Assembly (NCBI GenBank): GCA_031771865.1
Contig: JASISA010000023.1
Location: 1,302,001-1,366,000, forward strand
Direction of reading: 5' to 3'
From: Nothophaeocryptopus gaeumannii
Lineage: Eukaryota > Ascomycota > Dothideomycetes > Mycosphaerellales > Mycosphaerellaceae
DNA length: 64,000 nucleotides
Below the pieces are notes generated by a model. That model had not been told where the DNA came from and searched no databases. It saw only the letters and a list, made by a program, of their open reading frames with translations. Made by a program: the position numbers and the translations under genes. Below are positions 1-9,041 of this stretch, piece after piece. Every line of letters starts with the position of its first letter. Position 1 is the first letter of the stretch.

Positions 1-811
1 GGGCATATAGCAGACGCCTAAGAAAACCATACAGCTCGCCACTAGAGCAGACAGACGAGCAGGCTACTATCCTACGGTCCCAGCTCTCTTACATAGATAG
101 AGCAGATCCAAAGAAGACTCGGAAAGCAACATGGACTATCCTCCAGGGCCAGTATGAGCGGGACGAGTCACAGAAGTGGGACAATGCTAGGCGCGAAGGA
201 ATCCTCCCACTCGCGTTCAGGACTCCATGGAACACTAATACCCGGGAGCTTTATCGAGGGCTTAGCAAAGCCCAGGCCGCGATAGTGTTCCAGATACGGT
301 CAGAGACAATTGGCCTTCCTCACTTCCTCCACAAGGTTGGGGTGCCCGACACTAGCCCCTACTGCGAATGTGGAGATAGAGGGACAGCTCGACACTACCT
401 TGCCTACTGTACAAACATGCGAGAGAGTAGAACGGAACTCATCTTAGCCACTAGATGCCAGGACGCGAGAAGATGGCTTACTAAGTTTCCTAGACAAACC
501 GCAGCGTGGGCAATAAGGCATCTCCCTATAGGACAATTCGAGTGGACCCTCAAACATCTCCTAGAGCAGGCCGGAGATCTCGAACCCAAGTAAGGAGGAT
601 GATGTTGACTCTAGCGTGTCAGCCAGCTGCCTACGGGCAAACATATTAGTTCTATAGTACCTAAGATGCAGTAGGGTGTAAGGCATAACAGAGAAGGGAG
701 GAAGTTTTACGCTGTAGGCACTTTCTACAGGGTTTTCTTTTACAACATGTAGATATGCTAGAAGGGGCACGGCCTGTAGCTAGCTCGAATACATTTATTA
801 TTATTATTATC
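1..811 (+). mobile_element. LINE (non-LTR retrotransposon), 3' end, little RIP (copy A)
   Basis: This is the 3' part of a LINE whose more complete sister copy lies at 61060-64000; position 1 matches position 63648 almost base for base. It holds the end of the ORF2 frame (to 593), about 200 bp of 3' UTR, and a (TTA)n tail at roughly 795-810. CA and TG dinucleotides are plentiful, so this copy has escaped most RIP, unlike the fragments at 6408, 23840, 57990 and 60494. The element continues off the left edge of the window. The 3' UTR read backwards (770 to 561) gives an open frame, but that is a by-product of the UTR sequence. Confidence 0.9.
3..593 (+). CDS. LINE ORF2 C-terminal part (partial, 5' end outside window)
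   Basis: The frame is open from the window edge to a TAA at 591-593, giving about 196 residues. It contains a zinc-knuckle-like C-terminal motif, CECGDRGTARHYLAYC (a C-x-C...H...C pattern), typical of the region after the reverse transcriptase in fungal LINE polyproteins. The matching part of the other little-mutated copy (63640-64000) has a 1-nt insertion near 63827 and a 1-nt deletion near 63907, so in this segment the left copy is the more intact one. Function: the C-terminal nucleic-acid-binding part of the retrotransposon polyprotein. No start codon is expected within the window. Confidence 0.8.
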   Translation, partial: AYSRRLRKPYSSPLEQTDEQATILRSQLSYIDRADPKKTRKATWTILQGQYERDESQKWDNARREGILPLAFRTPWNTNTRELYRGLSKAQAAIVFQIRSETIGLPHFLHKVGVPDTSPYCECGDRGTARHYLAYCTNMRESRTELILATRCQDARRWLTKFPRQTAAWAIRHLPIGQFEWTLKHLLEQAGDLEPK

Positions 812-1236
812 AGTAGTATACAACCTTTAATTAGAACCTACTAGTAAGGTATAAACTAATAGGTTAGAATAAGAATAGCTAAAACCCTAGTTAACTAAAG
901 AGTAAGCTTAGTATTATATCTATCTCCCTACATATATTCTCTAGAATCTTTTAGAGATATCTAGAGAATATACTAGAGTCTACTAGATTCTATAAAACCT
1001 AGTTTCTATATATACATCTAGGTATATATAGGGATTAATCCTCTATATAGTTAGAGGATTAGACTCTCTATATATAGTTATAGAGAGCCTTAGGGACTAG
1101 TCTTCTATATATTTAGAAGACTAGGGCTTTCTAGAGATATAGTTCTCTAGGAAGTTTTCTAAGCTCTAGATATATAATTCTCTAGAGACTAAGAAGTTCC
1201 TAAGAAATTTTCAATATTATAACTACTAAAGTTATA
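812..1236. other. AT-rich RIP-type stretch without a recognisable gene
   Basis: This lies between the LINE tail and the left inverted repeat of the Fot1-like element. It is strongly AT-rich and poor in CA/TG. I see no open frame. It contains the hairpin series listed separately (933-1187) and may be the remains of a further, older element. Confidence 0.6.
933..1187. repeat. Series of six consecutive short hairpins
   Basis: Successive inverted repeats are spaced about 20-40 bp apart. A 13-bp stem is formed by 933-945 and 960-972. Weak pairing of 6 bp lies around 1000-1022. Then come an 8-bp stem 1037-1044/1053-1060, a 9-bp stem 1064-1072/1079-1087, an 11-bp perfect stem 1097-1107/1114-1124, an 11-bp stem with one G.T pair 1127-1137/1144-1154, and a 7-bp stem 1164-1170/1181-1187. 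Loops in the later units are short (6-10 nt) and TATA-rich, for example TATAGT and TATATT. Confidence 0.6.
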
Positions 1237-3080
1237 TAACGTGTTCTACTACTAAGCTGGACATACTACTAAGCTAGACAAAATTTCTTAGTATAACTAA
1301 CTTCTTTATTAAAGTACAATATCTTTATAACAAGATATGGAATTATCTAATTAAGAAGGCAGAATTATTCTTGCCCTCTCTACCTACTACTAAGGTTAAT
1401 TTCGAAGCCTCTAAGGCGCGGCTATAGCATATAACGTACCCAATTCGACGCTAACTACCCGATACCACGGAATTACCTATTGCCTAGATAGCTGCAATAT
1501 ATACTATAAGCTTACTATAACCGAAGAGTAGACGATTGTCCGATATGTTCTCGACCTCGATTCGCGAGGATTTGCGCCTCGCTTATATAAGGTAGTAGAT
1601 ATAGTAGATAAACTACTTGGTGTACGAGGCGGATAGCTAGTTAGTAAGAACTAGGTAGAGAGATTTGTAACGCGCTTAGATAAGCTTAAAATAGCCTTCA
1701 ACTAAGTAAAGGACTACTAGAGAATACTCTAGGAAGATCCTAAGGTAATTAACGTATAGTTTAAGCTTATTAAGGATACTAAAGCCAAGTATAGTATCCA
1801 CGACTATAATACCTACAACTTTAATAAGATAGGCTTTTAGATAGGTATTATTGGATCTATAAAAGTAGTTACTAGTTTAGAGAGACGTACTCGTCCTTAG
1901 CTTATTCAGCCTAGTAACTATAAATAGGTAATAGTAATCTAGAGTATTTGTGCTACTAGATATACAATCCTACTCTTTATTATCTACAAGGGCCGTATTC
2001 ACATCTCTATATAGTACGAGGAGGTAGAAATACTACGTAGTTAGAAGCTCTTAGTCTCTAAGAATAGATAGATAAATAACGCGCTTAGGCTTAAGTAGTT
2101 GAAGTACTTTAATATATATACAAAAGCGCGTTAGGTTAGCGTTTATAGGCTACTTGTTTTAGATAGTTACGAGAGCTATCTTAACTAGGCCTTTAAGGAT
2201 TACTATCTAGAATACAAGATTCTTACGCTCTATATACTATTATATTCGTCGCATATCCTACAGCCTCTAGATGTAGTCTATTTCTTACTACTAAAGCTAA
2301 AATACTCCTAACGTGTCTAGGACTTGGCGCGTTAGCGCGTCTTCTATATCGATAAAGAAACATTCCTTCCGGCCTTTAAAGACGCGTTTTTTAACGTATT
2401 TATAGAATAGATATAGTAGAAGGCCTTTGAGGCTTTAGGTTTAGTCCCTATAAACGCGTAGGTAGTTATCAACTACCTTAACGTACGCCTATATACCCTA
2501 CTAGGACTACTACTCTAAGAGACACTATAGTAGTCTAAGACTCTAAGTAACACGTAAGAGTTTAGGTTACAATCTAATAATGCTATTACTCGGTCTCCTA
2601 CAATAGCCTAAAATAGCTTCTTCTAGCTTATAAAAGGTACCGAAGTAATGCTATATTAGAATACGCTTTTAGCTACCTATATTAGCGAGCTTGAATAGTA
2701 ATTAGATACAACAATAAAGCGAAAAGCACGTAAGAGGAAGCGGATTTAGTATAGGGGCACAATGGAATATAGCGTAGAGTCGGCTAAGGTAGCTACTAAA
2801 GTATCTATAGCTACTTAGTAGTTAAAGAAGAGTCGTAGGTTAGTTAGTCTTAAACAGGCCTAGCTAGCTATATAGTAGTATAGTAGCTATAGAGGGACTA
2901 GGTATAACGCTCGAATATGCTAAAAGGATATAGAGGGTCTTCTGAATCTAATGAGAGTATAATATATACAGGTTCTCTATTTAATAGCAATGAAAATGAA
3001 TAATCTATAATACTAGTTAGTCGTACTAAGCAATTTTGTCCAGCTTAGTAGTGTGTCTAGCTTAGTAGTAGAATACGTTA
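1237..3080 (+). mobile_element. Fot1/pogo-type (Tc1-mariner superfamily) DNA transposon, RIP-inactivated
   Basis: The element is complete at both ends. Terminal inverted repeats of about 57 bp (1237-1293 and 3024-3080) match with about five mismatches, nearly all transitions, and are flanked by TA on both sides (1235-1236 and 3081-3082), the target duplication expected for this superfamily. Length is 1.84 kb, the usual size for Fot1 relatives. Each inverted repeat carries an internal short direct repeat around ACTACTAAGCT. The interior codes on the plus strand for a DDE transposase interrupted by many TAG codons where Q or W would stand, and CA/TG are depleted. Confidence 0.88.
1430..2950 (+). 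pseudogene. Fot1/pogo transposase pseudogene
   Basis: Reading through TAG codons in the plus frame gives recognisable segments. Around 1545-1690 is the CENP-B/psq-type helix-turn-helix region with GFAPRL, LLGVRGG and W-V-RF-like residues. Around 1800-1860 is the first catalytic aspartate region (YNFN.IGF.IG). Around 2145-2290 is the second catalytic block, LVLDSYESYL (from LDGHxSH), followed by SSHILQPLDVVYF, a hallmark of the DDE_1 superfamily. The C-terminal part is basic (KRKARKRKR, about 2715-2745). The density of TAG stops shows that it makes no protein. The exact start and end are uncertain because the start codon has been lost. Confidence 0.8.
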
Positions 3081-3084
3081 TATT

Positions 3085-5260
3085 AAAAGATATCTCTTAG
3101 TAATAAGATTATATTTCAAGGTCTTAAAGGATAATCTAATTATAAGATATAGTCCTTAAGAATATAGTCTTATCTAGTCGAAGAAGGCTATATTAAAGCT
3201 ATAGAAACCTCTAATAACTATAGCTAAAGCCCTTTTAGTAATAAGGTTAGTAGTTGAAGACGGACCTTTATTATAGATTTAATATGCTAATATAGCTAAA
3301 GAGGCGTAAGAATCGTTAAAAGAGTTATATTTCCCTAAAGGATTTAATTCTAAATTCCTATTCTTAAAGGAACTCTTTAGTACTACTCTAGAATCGTCTA
3401 ATAGCGTAGAGGAGTATACTACGACTATTCGTTACCTTTACGATTAATTAAAGGCTAAAGGGGTAGAGATTCCTAAGTAAGTTATTGTAGCTTAGACTCT
3501 TAATAGCCTTACTAGCGAATTTGACTCCTTTATTACTTTAATTAGTTCATCCCTAAGAAGTAACGAAAACGCTTATAATATAGAGTCTCTATTTTCGAAT
3601 CTATTAAATAAGTCTAGATATTACAACTCTAAAGATAGGAAGGTTGCCTTATTTATTAAAGGAGGAAGAAAAGGCCCTAAAAGGATTACTAAAAAGGGAC
3701 CTAGATATTCTTCTAAATACTACTCTTATCATGAAAAGGAAGGGCATATAGAGGCTAAATACTTCTTTCAAGACCCTACTAAGGTACTAAATAGTTTAAG
3801 CCTAGTAATAAAGAGACAAATAATAATAAAAATAGAGAGAAAAGTACTAAAGCCTTATTAACTAGCTCTTCTACTAATTACAATAATAACGACGACTTAG
3901 ATCGCGTTATAAATGTAGAGGACGAGGCTGAAGTACTATTTTCTAGTACTAAAAACGATTAGTACTCCTCTAAAGAGTTAGAGAATTCTAGAGAAAGTAA
4001 GAGAAAACTAAAGAATTCCAAAGAACTCGCTTATCTTAATACTTTCTCTACTAGTAATATAAATATAGAGGAAGTATTACTAGAACTAAGGCTCTATCCA
4101 ATAACGACTAGATTTAAGATACTAGAGTCTCTAAATATGATATTAGTAATAAGGAGTATTTTACTACTTTTACTAATAAGGAAACTACGATTAAGTAGAG
4201 CAATATAGGGTCTATAATCTCTTATAGTTATAGCGACGTAAAAGTACTTTTTAAAGATATAAATAAAGTCGCTATATTATAAAATTATCTATTTACGCTA
4301 GAATTTAATATTAATTTAATTCTGATATTGCAATTAGATAACTATAAGGTTTATACCTTATTAAAGAGCGGTTCTATAGAGTTATTTAGCCCTAATGGAG
4401 ATCTAGTAGCTAAAGCTAATAAAGATATATCCCTATATAAACTAAATATCTAGCTCTATACATTAACTCTAATAAAGAGTATAATACCTAGTATAAAAGG
4501 CTAGGGCATATTAGATATAATACCTTAAAAACGTTAGGTTCTAAGGGAGAATACCCTCCTAATTGTAAGGTATATATTAGAGCTAAATCCCCCTATTAAA
4601 TAAGTCGTAAAATAACGACTAAGGCTAATAACTTTCTAGATGAAGTAAGCTACGATATATATAGCTCTATCGAGCCTAAAACACGAAAAGGACTTTATTA
4701 CTTTATTGGCTTTATAATAGTATATACCCTTAACCTAAAGTATTAAAGTCCGATAATACGACGGAATTAATATCCTTTAAAGTAGAGAATCTATTTAAGA
4801 ATCATAGCGTAAAACATAAATTAAGTTCGTTTTATAATCTAGAATAAAATAGACTAATAGAACGTCCTAATAGGATACTATTAAATAAAGTTTAGACTAT
4901 ACTAATAGAGGCTAAATAACCTAAATATCTATAGGGTAAGGCCTAAGAAGTAGCTATCTATTTATATAATAGATTACTATATTCTTCTCTTAATTATAAA
5001 TCGCCTTACAAGGTTAGATATAATAAGAAGCCCGACTTATCTTATATAAGAATTTTCGGGTCTATAGCTTATTATAAGCGCCCTATATCTAAGAAAGTAG
5101 AAGATAAAGCTACTAAGGCTTTCTTACTAGGTTATAATAACGCTAAATAATATAAACTATTAGATCTAGAATCTAATAGAGTCGTTTAGGCAAGGGATAT
5201 TACTATACTAGAAGGGTAATATCTAGCTAATAAATTAGCTAATAAAGACTCTCTTATTTA
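3085..5260 (+). mobile_element. Ty1/Copia retrotransposon, gag to integrase part, RIP-inactivated and truncated
   Basis: Plus-strand remnants appear in Copia order. A UBN2/gag-like region at about 3350-3800 shows LFSTTLESSNSVEEY and TLNSLTSEFDSFITLI, then a degenerate zinc knuckle (YHEKEGHIEAKYF). A GAG-pre-integrase motif at about 4495-4535 reads RLGHIRYNTLKTL. The end of the integrase core at about 4830-4870 has the EQNRLIER signature. The integrase C-terminal region at about 4955-5220 includes NRLLYSSLNYKSPY, IRIFGSIAY and FLLGYNNAKQYKLL. Reverse transcriptase and RNase H are not found downstream, so the element is cut off after integrase. I could not identify LTRs. Stops are mainly TAG/TAA, consistent with RIP. 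Confidence 0.75.
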
Positions 5261-6407
5261 AGAATCTAATACTCTAGATAGGCTAGCGACGAGGAATACC
5301 TGTACGTAGTACTAGCTACGAACCTAGATAGGTAGCGACGTTGTTACTATCGTATATAGAGCTAAATTTTCTTACTAATAGAGCGGAGGAGTAAAGCGCG
5401 AAATCCGGTATAGTATCGCCAAGACAACTCCGAATATAGGACTACTATTAAAACGGGTATGAAAACTATCTAAAGACGACCTACCTATATAGGAACTAGG
5501 TCCGCTCGACTGTGAGCGTACGTGAGAGCTATAGAACTCCTAGGTATCGAAAGGACACCTCTAGTATATAGGAGGAATCCCCCTCTAAGGGTATTTAGAG
5601 CTAAAAGGATAACAAGTTACCTAATACGAAGCTTCTGGACCTAGAATACCTATCCTAGAAGGTTTTGAAAAGAGCTAGAGAGCGTACGCGTTATTAAGGC
5701 TAGAGCAAATAAGCTATATACTTAGAAGAGCCTAGATAGAAGAGCTTAGAGGATATAGTATTAGTTAGTAGGCAATGGAATTTAGAACTACGCTACGAAG
5801 CCTATAGGGGCCTATTAGTCTCCCAAGTGCGAGTAGGAGGGTTTACCTAGGGTATAGCCTAGGGGAGAAGGATACCTAGTCTAGCGGCTATTCTAAAGAG
5901 CTTAGAAATCTAGGAGGGCCTACATAGAGATTCAGGTAAAGGAATTGTAGAGAGGCGAGCAGAAGGCCGATTTTAGAATATAAAGGGAGAGGTACAAGGC
6001 GAAGGAAGTAGGGAGGAGACGATATATTAGTTAGTAGGTAGAAACGCAAGGCTAGCGCTACCTAGATAGGAGTAATAACCGAGCAAGCCTACGAGACATA
6101 GCTAGCCATATCCAAAGAGATGCAATAGTAGCGACTAAGATACTATCTACCTAGCCTAAGAGGACAGATACGCATGTCGGTTTTAGAAGAGAGGCGACTA
6201 CTCCTTAGTTTTCTAAGGCCCGAGAGAGCATGCCTAAAGCTTAAGGAGCAAATAGGATATAGAGCGTAGGATAGGGGTTTGGCCTAGGCCTCTATCCCTA
6301 AAGCTAGGAGGTATGTAGTAAGCTACTCGTAGTAATATTCGAAGCCTAGGACGCAGGAGAGCGCGGGCAGGCTTTGTCTACCTACCTTGTATATAGGTTC
6401 GACCTAG
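5261..6407. other. RIP-affected repetitive stretch, unassigned
   Basis: This lies between the Copia remnant and a LINE fragment. It is TAG-rich and CA/TG-poor, but milder in places (for example 5950-6370) than its neighbours. I could not recognise a protein in any frame. It could be the 5' part (ORF1) of the LINE or a separate element. Confidence 0.5.
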
Positions 6408-7494
6408 GTCTTCTAATAGTATGTTTCAATTAGCTACTACCTAGCCTAGTTTCGGAAAGCTAGGACGATTATGCTATAGAAGGCAGGTAAAGACTTATCT
6501 ACTCTAAAGGGATAGAGGCCTATTGCCCTTCTATTGTGCATTAGTAAGATACTAGAAGCAATAGTTGCACGGAAAATAGGATAGGCTATATAGGAATATA
6601 AGTTACTTCCTTAAAACCAAATAGCGTAAGCGGGTAGATCGACTAGAGACGTACTATAGTATATCCTTTAAAGCGTTTAGACTACGTAGAAGAAAGGCAA
6701 GGTAGCCTTAGTATTATTACTTAATATAATAGGAGCGTTTAATAAAGTTAATTACGAATAGTTAATCCATAACCTATAGTATAGGAGGATTCTATACTAG
6801 ATTATAGCTTTTATAGCGTTATTCCTAAAGGATAGAGAGACAATAATCGCTATCCCTAGATACGAGTTACTAGTAGTACAAGTAGTATATAGAATCCTAC
6901 AAGGAAGTTACTATCTTACCTATCCTATTCCTCTTCTTTATAGCCTCCCTCCTAGAAGGAATAGAATATACTAAAGTAGTTGGGTTTATAGATAATACAT
7001 ACCTTATTGTAGTATTAAATTCGACAAGAGGTATATACAAGGTACTAGAAAAGGACTACAATAGCTATCTATAATAGGCCTTAAGACATAGAGCTAAGTT
7101 CGCCCCTAAGAAATATAAAGTTATATACTTTATAAGGGGCATAAGGAGCATATCTGAATCCTAGAGAATACCTAATATCCTATCGCACTAGAGTAGCCTA
7201 GAGGACATAATAAGGGTCCTAGGAGTAATCGTTAATAAGAGACTCAAGTAGTATAGATAGATAGAGAATACCCTTATAAAAGCAAAATAGCTAGAAGCTG
7301 TACTACGACGGATTACTACTACTACGTAGGGCGCTATAGTAGAGATAGCCTATAAGCTATATATCTTAATAATTAGGCTAGTAGTAATACATAGGAGCGA
7401 GATATGGATAGTAGGAAGGAGACTAGAATCTTAAAAATGCTCTAATAAAAGCTATAGGTAATATAGAATAGATTCCTATAGATAATCCTTAGGG
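6408..7494 (+). mobile_element. LINE fragment, reverse transcriptase region, RIP-inactivated (copy B)
   Basis: This aligns by eye with 62396-63477 of the right-hand copy over its whole length, with differences almost entirely C-to-T and G-to-A. It begins at the sequence before the conserved FRKARTIM segment and runs through the reverse transcriptase to a GAY-like codon triplet at about 7490. There it stops abruptly at telomere-type repeats. It lacks the endonuclease region and the 3' end. It lacks one base that copy G carries at about 62682, so it shows the ancestral frame there. Confidence 0.88.
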
Positions 7495-7496
7495 CC

Positions 7497-7515
7497 TAGG
7501 GTTAGGGTTAGGGTT
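7497..7515 (+). repeat. Interstitial telomeric repeat (TTAGGG, about 3 units)
   Basis: The bases TAGGGTTAGGGTTAGGGTT sit exactly where the LINE fragment ends. TTAGGG is the standard telomere repeat of filamentous fungi. Three units are few, but the position at a transposon breakpoint makes chance less likely. Confidence 0.75.
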
Positions 7516-9041
7516 GCCATTCCGTGGTTCTGTTCGAAGCGAGGGATGAGATCTTGTATGGAGGTGAAAGGCTATTAGCCGTGGGCATGGAGAATTGGTT
7601 ATAAGCCCCGCACCATGGACCGTGCGGTCCAATCAATATCTCTGCGGAGTTCAATACACATTGTGCAGCTCTTCCAATATCACAGCATTGGAACAGCGAT
7701 GACTTACACGTTGGAGCAGCTTGAGAAGATACAACAGCTTCCAGACTATATCGAAAAACCGTTGCCAGATCTTGTTCGCCTCCAACATTCTCTGCCGAAA
7801 GCTAACACCACATCGAAGGTGATGTGCCAGGCTATCTGTGACCTCCAAGCAGCTACTGACCATCTGTGTAGAGCTCAAGACGTATACGTACATTCGGCGA
7901 GACAAGTGGGTCTTGCCGTGCAGCTCCAACGACGTTAAGTCCACAGGACTAGGTTCGGAAGACCGACAGTGCCACCAAGATCGAGCTTCTCGAAGGACGA
8001 TGGTCCGGGCTATGTCAAGGGAGGAACATCAATGTTCGGAACAAACTTCTTACCGGAATCGACGGCTGACGGAATAGCTCTCACCGAACTTAAGCCACGT
8101 CGGCGGTGTCTGCCTTGCAAGCGTCTTCAGGGACCGACCTGTCTACATTGCCCAGACTCCCGAGTAATCTAACGTCCATCCCAGCATCCCGAGCCACATA
8201 GTGTAACGAGCCGCGAGCACACTTTTGGCCTTGCAAGTCCTCGCCTGGCAAGGACTTACAAACATGGGGCATTCGGGGCCGTTCTGAAATAATCTCGCTA
8301 CATCAAGCGAAAGCGTACCCGCAATACCTGACGTTGGCCACTCTGTCGTAGTTAGCATACATGCCGCAAATCGACCCTGCTCCAGTTCGCCCCTGCTAGA
8401 TTGAATGTTTTGCGCTCTCCTGGTTTCGGTGAGAGCAAATAGTGCATCATTACTAGCTGCGAATGCCCTGGAGTTTTCATGTCGATCAGAGTGCAACAAT
8501 GTGGTTGCCGAGAGATTCACCGATGACAGAGAGAGTTCTAGCTTGCAGTCAGATTTTAGCGTGCGTACATATGGAATATCGTCCTGTTATCGAAGCGGAT
8601 AGCCGATTACACTAACTTCATGCGGACGACCTTTCCATATGTATGGACACAAGTCGTAGTCTGCCCGCCAATGTCCGAGGCGAGATGTTGCATAGGCAGG
8701 TTTCTCGTAGTTGCACTACAACGCTTGGTATGTAATTACAATACTGCATACCAGCATCGACCTAAGTAGCCCGATTCCTCAGACTAGCCTCTACGGTCAA
8801 GAGTGCGGCTGGATCCTCAGGCGTGAGTTGCACAATGCACGCACTGCAGAGGCCGCCTGAGCACCTCTGGCCCAATAGCAGCGAGAAGCGAGCGCCTTTT
8901 GGGTACTTGTGCAGGTGCGCAGCCGAGGGCTGTGACTCCGTCTCACAGATGCGTCTCACAAGAAGGCGATGAGTACATGCACACGCTCTCGAAAGCGCAA
9001 GATGGCAGGATGTTATACATGACTCCTGTGGTGGTAGAATT
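7516..9041. other. No confident gene; one short uncharacterised ORF
   Basis: Base composition is normal (not RIP-like). The longest plausible frame is 7615-7938 on the plus strand (107 codons), with a leucine/glutamine-rich stretch (LEQLEKIQQLPDYI). I do not recognise it. It could be a decayed upstream exon of the NLR gene that starts at 9042, but no splice connection is evident. Confidence 0.4.

Noticed and set aside
561..770. Minus-strand ORF MPLLAYLHVVKE... in the left LINE
   Set aside because: It is the reverse complement of the LINE 3' UTR; the similar N-terminus at 60995 exists only because of the inverted junction there.
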